Origin: Rhabdothermincola salaria
GTDB taxonomy: Bacteria; Actinomycetota; Acidimicrobiia; Acidimicrobiales; Acidimicrobilacustridaceae
Reading direction: 5' to 3'
DNA: 64,000 nucleotides
Assembly: GCF_021246445.1 (NCBI RefSeq)
Contig: NZ_JAJQXW010000002.1
Span: 804,061-868,060 of the forward strand
Part shown: piece after piece, positions 55,442 to 63,081 of the stretch
Numbering within the stretch: the stretch's first letter is position 1
Layout: every line of letters begins with the position of its first letter
The notes under the pieces: generated by a model
The model's input: the letters and a program-made list of their open reading frames with translations, nothing else
Database searches by the model: none
What the model was told of the DNA's origin: nothing
Translations under genes and position numbers: made by a program

Positions 55442-56428
55442 GTGAGCTTCCCCCAACGACGCCTGCGGCGGCTGCGCCGCACTCCTGCGCTGCGCCGGCT
55501 GGTGGCCGAGACCCACGTGTCGGTCGACGACCTCATCGCCCCGCTGTTCGTCCGTGAGGGCATCGACGAGCCGGTGCCGATCGCGTCGCTGCCGGGCGTG
55601 GTCCAGCACACCCGCACCTCGCTGCGCGAGGAGGTGGCCGCGCTCGTCGACCTCGGCGTGCCCGCGGTTGTCCTCTTCGGCGTGCCCGCCGCCAAGGACG
55701 CCGAGGGGTCCGGCGCATGGGATCCCGACGGCATCGTGCAGGTGGCGCTGCGCGACCTGCGGGCCGATGTCGGCGACGACATCGTGCTCATGGCCGACCT
55801 CTGCGTCGACGAGTACACCGACCACGGCCACTGCGGCGTGCTCGACGCCGACGGCGCGGTCGACAACGACGCCACCCTCGAGCTCTACGAGCGGGCAGCG
55901 GTCGCCCAGGCCGAGGCCGGGGCCGACGTCGTCGCCCCGTCCGGGATGATGGACGGCCAGGTGTTCGCAATCCGCGACGCCCTCGACGAAGAGGGCTTCG
56001 ACCAGACCAGCGTCCTCGCCTACGCGGCCAAGTACGCCTCGGCCCTCTACGGGCCGTTCCGCGACGCGGTCGACGTGTCCATCGCCGACGGCGGCGACCG
56101 CAAGGGCTACCAGCAGGACCCCCGCAACGTGCGCGAGTCGCTCGAGGAGATCCGCCTCGACCTCGCCGAGGGCGCCGACATGGTCATGGTGAAGCCCGCC
56201 CTCGCCTACCTCGACGTCCTCGCCCGGGCCCGGGCCGAGGTCGACGTGCCCCTCGCCGGCTACCACGTGTCGGGCGAGTACGCCATGGTCCACGCCGCCG
56301 CCGAGCGGGGCTGGCTCGACGGGCCCGCCGTGATGCTCGAGCACCTCACCGCCATCAAGCGCGCCGGGGCCGACATGATCCTCACCTACGCCGCCCACGA
56401 CACCGCCATCGCACTGAAGGAGAGCTGA
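55442..56428 (+). CDS. hemB: Porphobilinogen synthase (delta-aminolevulinate dehydratase)
   Basis: A 328-residue TIM-barrel enzyme condensing two 5-aminolevulinate molecules. The Schiff-base Lys are in AYAAKYASAFYGP-like AAKYASALYGPF near 196 and MVMVKPALAYLD near 251. The metal region is DLCVDEYTDHGHCG: two of the three zinc Cys are present and the middle one is Asp, a mixed pattern. RKGYQQDPRN and GYHVSGEYAM complete the signature. The GTG start is at 55442, nine bases after cobA-hemD, and the stop overlaps hemL by one base (TGATG). Confidence 0.96.
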   Translation: MSFPQRRLRRLRRTPALRRLVAETHVSVDDLIAPLFVREGIDEPVPIASLPGVVQHTRTSLREEVAALVDLGVPAVVLFGVPAAKDAEGSGAWDPDGIVQVALRDLRADVGDDIVLMADLCVDEYTDHGHCGVLDADGAVDNDATLELYERAAVAQAEAGADVVAPSGMMDGQVFAIRDALDEEGFDQTSVLAYAAKYASALYGPFRDAVDVSIADGGDRKGYQQDPRNVRESLEEIRLDLAEGADMVMVKPALAYLDVLARARAEVDVPLAGYHVSGEYAMVHAAAERGWLDGPAVMLEHLTAIKRAGADMILTYAAHDTAIALKES

Positions 56429-57708
56429 TGGGCGACCCCATCGCCACCGGGACCACCAACGCCGAGCTGTTCGAACGAGCGCAGCGGGTCATCCCCGGCG
56501 GGGTCAACTCGCCGGTGCGGGCCTTCGGCAGCGTCGGCGGCACGCCGTACTTCGTGGCCCGGGGCGAGGGGGCCCAGGTCACCGACGTCGAGGGGCGCAC
56601 CTACGTCGACCTGGTCCAGAGCTACGGGGCCGTCATCGCCGGCCACGCCCACCCCGCCGTCGTCGAGGCTCTGCGGACCGCCGCCGCGGAGGGCACGTCG
56701 TTCGGGGCGCCCACGCCGGGCGAGGTGCTGCTGGCCGAGGCCATCGCCGAGCGGGTCCCCTCGTGCGAACGGGTGCGCATGGTGAACAGCGGCACCGAGG
56801 CCACCATGAGCGCCATCCGGGTGGCCCGGGGCGCCACCGGCCGGCCCAAGCTGTGCAAGTTCGCCGGCAACTACCACGGCCACAGCGACGGCCTGCTCGT
56901 CTCGGGCGGCACGGCCATGGCCTCGCTGGGGCTGCCCGCCTCGGCAGGGGTCACCGACTCGGCGGTGGCCGACACCGTCGTGGCCCCCTACAACGTGGTG
57001 CCCACCCTCGACGAGACCTTCGCCGCCGTCATCGTCGAGCCGGTGGCCGCCAACATGGGCTTGGTGCCCCCGGCTCCCGGCTTCCTCGAGGGCCTGCGGG
57101 CCGAGTGCGACCGGGTGGGCGCCCTGTTGATCTTCGACGAGGTCATCACCGGCTTCCGCGTGGCCCGGGGCGGGGCCCAGCAGCGCTTCGGCGTGCGGCC
57201 CGACCTCACCGCGTTCGGCAAGATCATCGGTGGTGGTCTGCCCGTGGGTGCCTTCGGTGGCCGGGCCGACGTCATGGACAACCTGGCCCCCCTCGGGCCC
57301 GTGTACCAGGCGGGCACCCTGTCGGGGAACCCGCTGGCCACCGCCGCCGGCCTGGCCGTGCTCGACCTGCTCGACGACGACGCCTACGCCCTCATCGAAT
57401 CCCGGGCGGAGCGTCTGGCCGCCGCCTTCGAGGCGGCCCTGGCCGCCGAGGGCGTCGCCGCGGTGGTGCCGCGGGTCGGCACCCTCCTCGGGCTGCACTT
57501 CGGTGCCGAACCGGCAACCGACTACACCACGGCCACGACGACCGACGAGGCCCGCTACGGGGCCTTCTTCCACGCCATGCTCGACCACGGCGTGGCCATG
57601 GCCCCCGGGGCCTACGAGGTCATGTTCCCGGGCCTGGCCCACACCGACGACGTCCTCGACGCCGTCGTGGCGGCCGTCCAGGTGGCCGCTCGAGCCGTCG
57701 CCGGCTGA
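56428..57708 (+). CDS. hemL: Glutamate-1-semialdehyde 2,1-aminomutase
   Basis: A 426-residue PLP enzyme of the C5 heme pathway, making 5-aminolevulinate. VIPGGVNSPVRAFGSVGGTP at the N-terminus, NSGTEATMSAIRVARG, NYHGHSDGLLV, IFDEVITGFRVARGGAQ, and the PLP Lys in FGKIIGGGLPVGA near residue 265 all match. The ATG at 56428 shares one base with the hemB stop, so the two are coupled; a GAAGGAG ribosome site lies in the end of hemB. Its presence with HemB means the organism uses the glutamyl-tRNA route, and hemA and hemC must lie elsewhere. Confidence 0.97.
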   Translation: MGDPIATGTTNAELFERAQRVIPGGVNSPVRAFGSVGGTPYFVARGEGAQVTDVEGRTYVDLVQSYGAVIAGHAHPAVVEALRTAAAEGTSFGAPTPGEVLLAEAIAERVPSCERVRMVNSGTEATMSAIRVARGATGRPKLCKFAGNYHGHSDGLLVSGGTAMASLGLPASAGVTDSAVADTVVAPYNVVPTLDETFAAVIVEPVAANMGLVPPAPGFLEGLRAECDRVGALLIFDEVITGFRVARGGAQQRFGVRPDLTAFGKIIGGGLPVGAFGGRADVMDNLAPLGPVYQAGTLSGNPLATAAGLAVLDLLDDDAYALIESRAERLAAAFEAALAAEGVAAVVPRVGTLLGLHFGAEPATDYTTATTTDEARYGAFFHAMLDHGVAMAPGAYEVMFPGLAHTDDVLDAVVAAVQVAARAVAG

Positions 57709-57777
57709 GATCCACTCCATCGGGGCCGGAGGCCGGAGCCGCCGCCGTCGGCCGCCCGAGCCTTAGCCTCGGCGCCC

Positions 57778-59649
57778 ATGAGCGCCTCCGAGCACGTGGC
57801 CCGAGCCAACGCCGCCGTGCGGCTCCGCCTCCCGTTCCACGACGACCAGGACTTCGTCGACGCTGGACGCGGCCTGGTGGCCCGCCTCGACGAACCGATC
57901 GTCACCGCCACCGACGGGCGGGTGGTGTGGGACCTCACCGCCTACGGCGACCTGTCGGGGGACGCCCCCGACACCGTCAACCCCAGCCTGTGGCGCCAGG
58001 CCCAGCTCGACGTGATGCACGGCCTGTTCGAGATCGCCCCCGGCTTCTACCAGGTGCGCGGTCTCGACCTGTCGAACATGACCATCGTCGAGGGCGACGA
58101 GGGCGTGATCGTCATCGACCCGCTGATCTCCAACGAGACGGCCGCCGCCGCCCTGGCCCTCTACCGCTCGGTGCGCGGCGACCGGCCCGTCACCGCCCTG
58201 CTCTACACCCACAGCCACGTCGACCACTTCGGCGGGGCCCGGGGCGTGCTGCCCGACGGTGAGCCGGGCGACATCCCCATCGTCGCCCCCGAGCACTTCC
58301 TCGACCACGCCATCAGCGAGAACCTCACCGTCGGGCCGGCCATGGCCCGCCGGGCGGCCTACATGTACGGCGCCGAGCTGGAGAAGGGCCCCACCGGGCA
58401 GATGACCTCCGGGCTCGGGCCCTACAACTCCACCGGCACCACCTCGCTGGTCCCGCCCACCGTCGACATCACCCACACCGGCCAGGAGCTGGTGCTCGAC
58501 GGTGTGCGCCTGCGGTTCCAGATGACCCCGGGCACCGAGGCACCGGCGGAGATGAACTTCCACTTCCCGGACCACCGCATCCTCTGCATGGCCGAGAACG
58601 CCACCCACAACCTGCACAACGTGGTGACCCTGCGCGGTGCGCAGGTGCGAGACGCCCGGGCCTGGTCCCGGTTCCTCGACGAGTCCCTCGAGCTCTTCGG
58701 AGCCGACACCGACCTGCTGTTCGCCTCCCACCACTGGCCCACCTGGGGCACCGACCGGGCCGCCGACTTCCTCGCCGAGCAGCGCGACCTCTACGGCTAC
58801 CTGCACGACCAGAGCGTGCGCATGCTGAACCAGGGCCTCACCGCCACCGAGATCGCCGAGGAGCTGGTGCTGCCGCCCAGCCTCGAGCAGCGCTGGCACA
58901 CCCGCGGCTACTACGGGTCGCTCAGCCACAACGCCAAGGCCGTCTACCAGCGCTACATGGGGTGGTTCGACGCCAACCCGGCCCGCCTCTGGCCCCACCC
59001 GCCCACCGAGTCGGCCCCCCGCTACGTGGAGTACATGGGCGGCGCCGACGCCGTGCTGGAGCGGGCCCGGCAGGCCTTCGACGACGGCGACCTTCGGTGG
59101 GTGGCCGAGGTGGTGAACCACGTCGTGTTCGCCGACCCGTCGAACCGCGAGGCACGCGAGCTGCAGGCGACCGCCTTCGAGCAGCTGGCCTACGGCGCCG
59201 AGAACGCGGTGTGGCGCAACTTCTACCTGATGGGAGCCCGGGAGCTCCGCGAGGGGCCGGTGAAGCCGGAGGCCAAGCTCCCCCTCGACATGCTGAGCCG
59301 GCTCACCACGTCGCAGATCCTCGACACGGTCGCCGTGCGTATCGACGGCCCCCGGGCCTGGGACAGCGAGCTCTCGTTCAACCTGTCCATCGGCGAGGCA
59401 GGCGAGCGCCACGTCGTGCGCCTCCGCAACGGCGTTCTCACCCACGTGGCCGGCCGCCACGACCCCTCCGCTCAGGCAACCGTCGTGCTGGCCGACGGCC
59501 AGCTGCTCCCGGTGCTGCTCGGCCTGGTGCCGCTCACCGACCTGGTGGACGCCGGCACGGCCCGCGTCGACGGCGACATCACCGTCATCGACACCCTGCG
59601 CGCCCACCTGGTCGCCTTCGACCCGGCCTTCCCCATCGTCGAACCGTGA
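57778..59649 (+). CDS. Alkyl sulfatase-like metallo-beta-lactamase-fold hydrolase
   Basis: A 623-residue protein resembling SDS hydrolases (SdsA1/BDS1). The zinc-binding motif THSHVDHFGG is at about residues 143-152; GTEAPAEMNFHFPDHRILCMAENATHNLHN (in parts) holds further ligands; then an alkylsulfatase dimerisation domain (RGYYGSLSHNAKAVYQRYMGWFD), and an SCP2-like C-terminal domain (about 500-623) that binds the hydrophobic chain. Members cleave sulfate from alkyl sulfates or sec-alkyl sulfates. No signal peptide is evident, so it appears cytoplasmic. ATG at 57778; stands alone after hemL. Confidence 0.92.
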   Translation: MSASEHVARANAAVRLRLPFHDDQDFVDAGRGLVARLDEPIVTATDGRVVWDLTAYGDLSGDAPDTVNPSLWRQAQLDVMHGLFEIAPGFYQVRGLDLSNMTIVEGDEGVIVIDPLISNETAAAALALYRSVRGDRPVTALLYTHSHVDHFGGARGVLPDGEPGDIPIVAPEHFLDHAISENLTVGPAMARRAAYMYGAELEKGPTGQMTSGLGPYNSTGTTSLVPPTVDITHTGQELVLDGVRLRFQMTPGTEAPAEMNFHFPDHRILCMAENATHNLHNVVTLRGAQVRDARAWSRFLDESLELFGADTDLLFASHHWPTWGTDRAADFLAEQRDLYGYLHDQSVRMLNQGLTATEIAEELVLPPSLEQRWHTRGYYGSLSHNAKAVYQRYMGWFDANPARLWPHPPTESAPRYVEYMGGADAVLERARQAFDDGDLRWVAEVVNHVVFADPSNREARELQATAFEQLAYGAENAVWRNFYLMGARELREGPVKPEAKLPLDMLSRLTTSQILDTVAVRIDGPRAWDSELSFNLSIGEAGERHVVRLRNGVLTHVAGRHDPSAQATVVLADGQLLPVLLGLVPLTDLVDAGTARVDGDITVIDTLRAHLVAFDPAFPIVEP

Positions 59650-59704
59650 CACTTTGCTTCGGTCGGCAAGCCTCCGTGACATCTTGCTCCGGTCGGCAGG
59701 CCTC
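59645..59704. repeat. Two-copy 30-base tandem repeat at the end of the alkylsulfatase gene
   Basis: Copies at 59645-59674 and 59675-59704 match at 26 of 30 positions (CGTGAC...CGGTCGGCA-GCCTC). The first copy contains the TGA stop of the hydrolase gene. Immediately downstream is the hairpin at 59707-59724. Confidence 0.7.
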
Positions 59705-59706
59705 CC

Positions 59707-59724
59707 TTCGCCGCCTTCGGCGAA
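59707..59724 (+). terminator. Hairpin downstream of the alkylsulfatase gene
   Basis: TTCGCCG, loop CCTT and CGGCGAA form a perfect seven-pair stem 58 bases after the stop codon. No U-tract follows, so it may be a weak or Rho-assisted terminator. Confidence 0.45.
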
Positions 59725-59808
59725 ACGCGTGGCCTGTCTGAGCCTCCTTGCTGCGCGGCGTCGGCTGTTCCATGCCGGCTGACGAGCGTCGTCAGGTGGG
59801 CGACGGGA

Positions 59809-59870
59809 GCGCCAGCGACCCGCCCACACCGCGTTCCGACGAGCTCGCGAGGAGGGCGCCATGGACACGG
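59809..59870 (+). repeat. Direct repeat, copy 1 (62 bases)
   Basis: Identical to 60077-60138 at 59 of 62 positions, 268 bases apart. The unit starts GCGCCAGCGACCCGCCCACA and ends with a ribosome-site-like GAGGAGGGCGCC directly before an ATG (59861). The frame from this ATG is only 13 codons long. Confidence 0.8.
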
Positions 59871-60076
59871 TTCCGGTGGGTGGCCCGCGCCATTGGTTCT
59901 GACGCGCGCACGGGAGCGAGTGCGGCTCGGCGACCGTCGCCTGCGATCGACGAAGGGTTCGGCGACCCACGCCCGAGCTCGACGAAGCCGCCGCTCTGAG
60001 CGACCGAGCACGTCAGGTTCTGGTGCGGGACAGGACCCGCCGGAGCCCCGAGGACCCGCACAGGCGCGAGCGCACG

Positions 60077-60138
60077 GCGCCAGCGACCCGCCCACACCGC
60101 GTCCCGACGAGTTCGCGAGGAGGGCGCCATGGATACGG
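60077..60138 (+). repeat. Direct repeat, copy 2 (62 bases)
   Basis: Second copy of the unit at 59809-59870, again ending in GAGGAGGGCGCC plus ATG (60129). The frame from this ATG runs 33 codons through the terminator hairpin and into antisense of the cytochrome c gene, so it is not a likely gene. Confidence 0.8.
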
Positions 60139-60152
60139 CGCCAGGAAAACGG

Positions 60153-60182
60153 CGACGGCCCCCGCTCGGGCGGGGGCCGTCG
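60153..60182 (-). terminator. Intrinsic terminator of the cytochrome c gene
   Basis: A perfect 13-pair GC-rich stem (CGACGGCCCCCGC / GCGGGGGCCGTCG) with loop TCGG. Read on the minus strand it lies 22 bases after the cytochrome c stop and is followed by CCGTTTTCC, a short T-run, so it is a good factor-independent terminator. Confidence 0.8.
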
Positions 60183-60204
60183 AGGGACTGCGTCGGGCTA
60201 GGGC

Positions 60205-61038
60205 TCAGCCGTAGTTCGGTTCGATGGTGAGGAAGCCCTCCTCGTCGAAGAGCGCCTCGCCTTCCGGGGTCACCAGCTGGCCGGCATCGTCGACGATGGG
60301 GGCACCGTCGGGCCAGAAGCGCTGGTCGGCGTCGCCGATCTCCTCAGCCGGCACCTCTTCGCCGCCGAGCACCTCACGCTCGTAGCGCACCACGTTGAGG
60401 AGCTCCTCGGGGGTGAGCACGTCCTGGAAGGCCGGCATGGGGTTGCCGTTGTAGCTCAGGGTGGTGTGAGCCCCGCCGGCACGGTCGGGATCGCCGTACG
60501 GGGTGCCGGCCGGGCCGATGCCGTTGCTGCCCACCCAGACGAACTCGAGCATCTCGGAGATGTCGGGGAAGGTGGCGAGCAGCTCGCCGTCGGTGAAGGC
60601 CCGACCCACACCCCCACCGCCACCGCCGCCGTGGCAGCTGGCGCACTGGGCGGCGTAGATCTCGGCGCCCTGGTCGAGCGGGCCGGCCTCGCCGGTGTCG
60701 GCAGGGGAGAGCCCGCCCACGTAGATGATCGCCCACACCGGGAGGAAGGCCAGCACGGGCATGGCCCAGAACGGGATCTTCTTGCGGGTGAGCGCAGCCT
60801 GCACGTAGGGAGGTGGCGGCTCGGGCGGGGCCACCTCGGCCGGGGTGGCCGCCGCCGGCTTGGCGGCGGCGCTGGGTGCCGCCGGGGCCACGGCGGAACC
60901 GGGCGCCGGTTCGTCGGCAGGTGCTGCGGCTGCGGGGGCGGCGTCGCCGCCGCCTCCGCCATCGCCGCCACCACCGAGGCCGAGGGCGGCCCGGCGATCT
61001 TGGGAGCGTTTGAGCAGATGCTCGGGAACTTCGGTCAC
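60205..61038 (-). CDS. Membrane-anchored c-type cytochrome of the cytochrome bc complex
   Basis: A 277-residue protein. Residues 1-12 (TEVPEHLLKRS) match the start of the cytochrome b C-terminal subunit encoded on the other strand. A long Ala/Pro/Gly-rich cytoplasmic linker follows, then one transmembrane helix (about 90-108) and an external cytochrome c domain with heme motif CASCH at 132-136 and the axial Met in NGNPMPAFQ. It should pass electrons from the bc complex to a terminal oxidase. It is divergent from the rest of the cluster (307 bases) and ends in a strong terminator at 60153-60182. Confidence 0.88.
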   Translation of the reverse strand: MTEVPEHLLKRSQDRRAALGLGGGGDGGGGGDAAPAAAAPADEPAPGSAVAPAAPSAAAKPAAATPAEVAPPEPPPPYVQAALTRKKIPFWAMPVLAFLPVWAIIYVGGLSPADTGEAGPLDQGAEIYAAQCASCHGGGGGGGVGRAFTDGELLATFPDISEMLEFVWVGSNGIGPAGTPYGDPDRAGGAHTTLSYNGNPMPAFQDVLTPEELLNVVRYEREVLGGEEVPAEEIGDADQRFWPDGAPIVDDAGQLVTPEGEALFDEEGFLTIEPNYG

Positions 61039-61344
61039 AGCTCCTCCGAGGACGGCGGTGAGAGTGGCGACCGGGCCGAGGGCCTGGTCCGGGCGTCACC
61101 ATAAACGATCGACGAGACCTCACACCAAGTACGGGGCCTTCGGCGACGCGACGATCCACGCCACCCTCGGGCCGGCTGAGGCCCTCTCGCCGCGACAGGC
61201 CCGTGGACGCCGGCGCATTGCTCGGTCCCGGATGTGCTCTGCCTTCTGACTGGGTGGTAGACAGTCTCCGTCAGCCCGGCGACCACCGCCGCGCTGCCGA
61301 GTCGCTACCGTTTGTGATCAGGTTCACGAGGAGGTCCCACCCGG
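61039..61344. other. Divergent control region of the cytochrome bc cluster
   Basis: 306 bases between the divergent cytochrome c and membrane-protein genes with no credible gene. It must contain both promoters. It holds an inverted repeat GACTG-N9-CAGTC at 61248-61266 and a CRP-like site at 61313-61328. No confident -35/-10 pair was assigned. Confidence 0.5.
61313..61328. promoter_or_regulatory. CRP/GlxR-like binding site before the cytochrome bc genes
   Basis: TGTGA-N6-TCACG matches the CRP-family consensus TGTGA-N6-TCACA at nine of ten fixed positions. It lies 17-32 bases before the GTG start of the membrane protein, touching the GAGGAGG ribosome site. Actinobacterial CRP homologues such as GlxR are known to control respiratory genes. 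A site so close to the start would suit repression or lie in the leader; function is inferred. Confidence 0.5.
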
Positions 61345-61791
61345 GTGGTTGCGTTCGTGAGTTCGTTGCTGCTCACCGCCCTGTTGGTGGCTGTGATCTT
61401 CCCCTACCGCGATCGGCGCCCCGTGGGCACGATGCTCACCTGGGGCGAGGCCATGGTCGCCGGCACCTACGTGTTCTTCGTCTTCTTCTGGGTCTACGGC
61501 GTGGTGCCCCACCTGTGGCTTACCTGGGCGGACAACGAGCTCGGTTGGCGTCCGGACAAGCTGTTGTTCGGCCCCGGTGAGATCCTCAAGCCCCAGGAGC
61601 TGGGCGGCTGGTTCCCGTTCACCCTCAACTACCTGGTCATCCGCGACATCGTCGCCGTGTTGATCTACGTGGCCTTCCTCGCCGGCAACATCTGGCTGTG
61701 GTCGGTCTGGCAGAACCGGGGCAAGAAGGCCGCCGAGGTCCCCGCCGTCGTCGAGTCCGAGTTCGGTCGTCCCCTCGTGAGGAAGTCCTAA
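61345..61791 (+). CDS. Small membrane protein of the cytochrome bc cluster
   Basis: A 148-residue protein with three hydrophobic helices: about 1-20, 35-58 (VAGTYVFFVFFWVYGVVPHLWL) and 90-115 (VIRDIVAVLIYVAFLAGNIWLW), plus a charged tail. I do not recognise a named family. The GTG at 61345 follows GAGGAGG at 61328-61334. It is three bases from the ferredoxin gene and in line with both cytochrome b genes, so it probably belongs to the respiratory complex. The WVYGVVPHLWL helix has a His that could bind heme, but this is speculation. Confidence 0.82.
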   Translation: MVAFVSSLLLTALLVAVIFPYRDRRPVGTMLTWGEAMVAGTYVFFVFFWVYGVVPHLWLTWADNELGWRPDKLLFGPGEILKPQELGGWFPFTLNYLVIRDIVAVLIYVAFLAGNIWLWSVWQNRGKKAAEVPAVVESEFGRPLVRKS

Positions 61792-61794
61792 GCC

Positions 61795-62211
61795 ATGGCC
61801 AAGACCGACGCCAACCCGCCGCTGCCGGAGTTCCGCGACGACTACGTCCTGCAAGAAGTCGATGCGGCGTGGCTGTCCAAGGCGGTGAAGCCCAAGCAGT
61901 TCATCCACATCGACCAGTCCGAGTGCATCACCTGCGAGGGCTGCGTCGACATCTGCCCCTGGAAGTGCATCCACCTCGTCACCACCACCGCCATCGACGA
62001 GGCCCTGGGGACCGAGCTCCCGGGCGACGACCCCGGTGACCAGAGCGTGTTCGTCATCGACGACGACGTGTGCACCCGCTGTGCGCTCTGCGTCGATCGC
62101 TGCCCCACCGGCGTCATCATCCTCGGCAAGGTCGGCGACGCCCCCGCCGACGGCGACCCCCACCAGCGCACTCCCACGTACGGGTACGGCTACGGCATGC
62201 GCCTCGGCTGA
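61795..62211 (+). CDS. Double [4Fe-4S] ferredoxin of the cytochrome bc cluster
   Basis: A 138-residue iron-sulfur protein with two four-Cys motifs: Cys44, 47, 50 and 54 (CITCEGCVDIC) and Cys93, 96, 99 and 103 (CTRCALCVDRC), the pattern of 2[4Fe-4S] ferredoxins and NuoI-like subunits; Cys58 is extra. A linker of about 40 residues between the motifs is longer than in small clostridial ferredoxins. It ends in a Tyr/Gly-rich tail (TYGYGYGMRLG). Start ATG at 61795, three bases after the membrane protein gene and before cytochrome b. A ferredoxin within a bc operon suggests an extra electron entry point or a structural subunit. Confidence 0.92.
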   Translation: MAKTDANPPLPEFRDDYVLQEVDAAWLSKAVKPKQFIHIDQSECITCEGCVDICPWKCIHLVTTTAIDEALGTELPGDDPGDQSVFVIDDDVCTRCALCVDRCPTGVIILGKVGDAPADGDPHQRTPTYGYGYGMRLG

Positions 62212-62276
62212 TCCCGCCCGAACGACACCCGACCCCCGACCACCCCTCGCCACGAGAGAGCAACGGAGCTAGAGCC

Positions 62277-63065
62277 TTGGCCAAGACCATGGAGCGCCCC
62301 GGCGACAAGAAGACACCAGGCCAGCGCCTGAGCGAGATCGTCGACAAGACGCAGGGCTCACAGGCCTGGAACTCGATCTTCCGGCCCGGATCGGTGTTCC
62401 GCAAGGGCTACACCGACAGCCCCCGGAACCGGTCCTACGTGATCATGAACAGCGTGCTGTACCACCTCCACCCGGTGAAGGTGAAGCGGCACGCGGTCAA
62501 GGTCAGCTACACCCTCTGCCTGGGTGGGCTGAGCTTCTTCCTGTTCATCCTGCTCACGGTGACGGGCATCTTCTTGATGTTCTTCTACCGACCAACGGCC
62601 GCCCAGGCCTGGACCGACATCTACACCCTGCAGACCTCGGTGACCTTCGGCCTGCTGGTGCGCAACATGCACCGGTGGGCGGCGCACCTCATGGTCATCT
62701 CGGTGTTCCTGCACATGGCCCGGGTCTTCTACCACGGCGCCTACAAGCCGCCCCGAGAGTTCAACTGGGTGATCGGCGTCATCCTGCTCACGCTCACCCT
62801 CCTGCTGTCGTTCACCGGCTACCTGCTGCCGTGGGACCAGCTGGCCCTGTGGGCGGTGACCGTGGGCACCAACATGATGGGGTACACCCCGGTCTTCGGT
62901 GACCAGGTGCGCTTCGTCCTCCTCGGCGGCAGAGAGATCGGCACCGACACCCTGTTGCGGTGGTACGTGCTGCACGTCTTGTTCGTTCCCTTCGTGACCG
63001 TCATCTTCCTCGCCATCCACTTCTGGAGGGTGCGCAAGGACGGCGGCATCTCCGGTCCCTTGTGA
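62277..63065 (+). CDS. Cytochrome b N-terminal (b6-like) subunit
   Basis: A 262-residue four-helix diheme cytochrome b. Heme ligands follow the b6 pattern: His132 (MHRW) and His146 (FLHMARV), spacing 14, and His233 (VLHVL) and His248 (AIHFW), spacing 15. The GAYKPPREFNW loop and SFTGYLLPWDQLA are strongly conserved in this family. The TTG at 62277 is the chosen start: a GGAG at 62265-62268 is eight bases upstream, whereas the ATG at 62289 is too far from it; the resulting MAKT start matches that of the ferredoxin. It carries out quinol oxidation with the following subunit. Confidence 0.93.
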   Translation: MAKTMERPGDKKTPGQRLSEIVDKTQGSQAWNSIFRPGSVFRKGYTDSPRNRSYVIMNSVLYHLHPVKVKRHAVKVSYTLCLGGLSFFLFILLTVTGIFLMFFYRPTAAQAWTDIYTLQTSVTFGLLVRNMHRWAAHLMVISVFLHMARVFYHGAYKPPREFNWVIGVILLTLTLLLSFTGYLLPWDQLALWAVTVGTNMMGYTPVFGDQVRFVLLGGREIGTDTLLRWYVLHVLFVPFVTVIFLAIHFWRVRKDGGISGPL

Positions 63066-63081
63066 TCGGAAAGGATCAGCG

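Larger units (their letters stand above)
59725..60152. other. Repeat-bearing intergenic region, no convincing gene
   Basis: No reading frame here shows protein-like sequence on either strand. The region holds a long direct repeat (59809-59870 and 60077-60138). Candidate small frames are Arg/Pro-rich and look like GC-driven noise. Confidence 0.6.

Noticed and set aside
53717..56398. An 893-codon minus-strand frame opposite cobA-hemD and hemB
   Set aside because: It is composition-driven antisense; the plus-strand genes have complete catalytic motifs.
57763..59970. A 735-codon minus-strand frame opposite the alkylsulfatase gene
   Set aside because: It has no motif, biased composition and full overlap with a well-supported enzyme gene.
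59748..59999. Possible 83-residue protein in the repeat region
   Set aside because: It is Arg/Pro/Ser-rich, spans one copy of a direct repeat and shows no fold or motif; probably noise.
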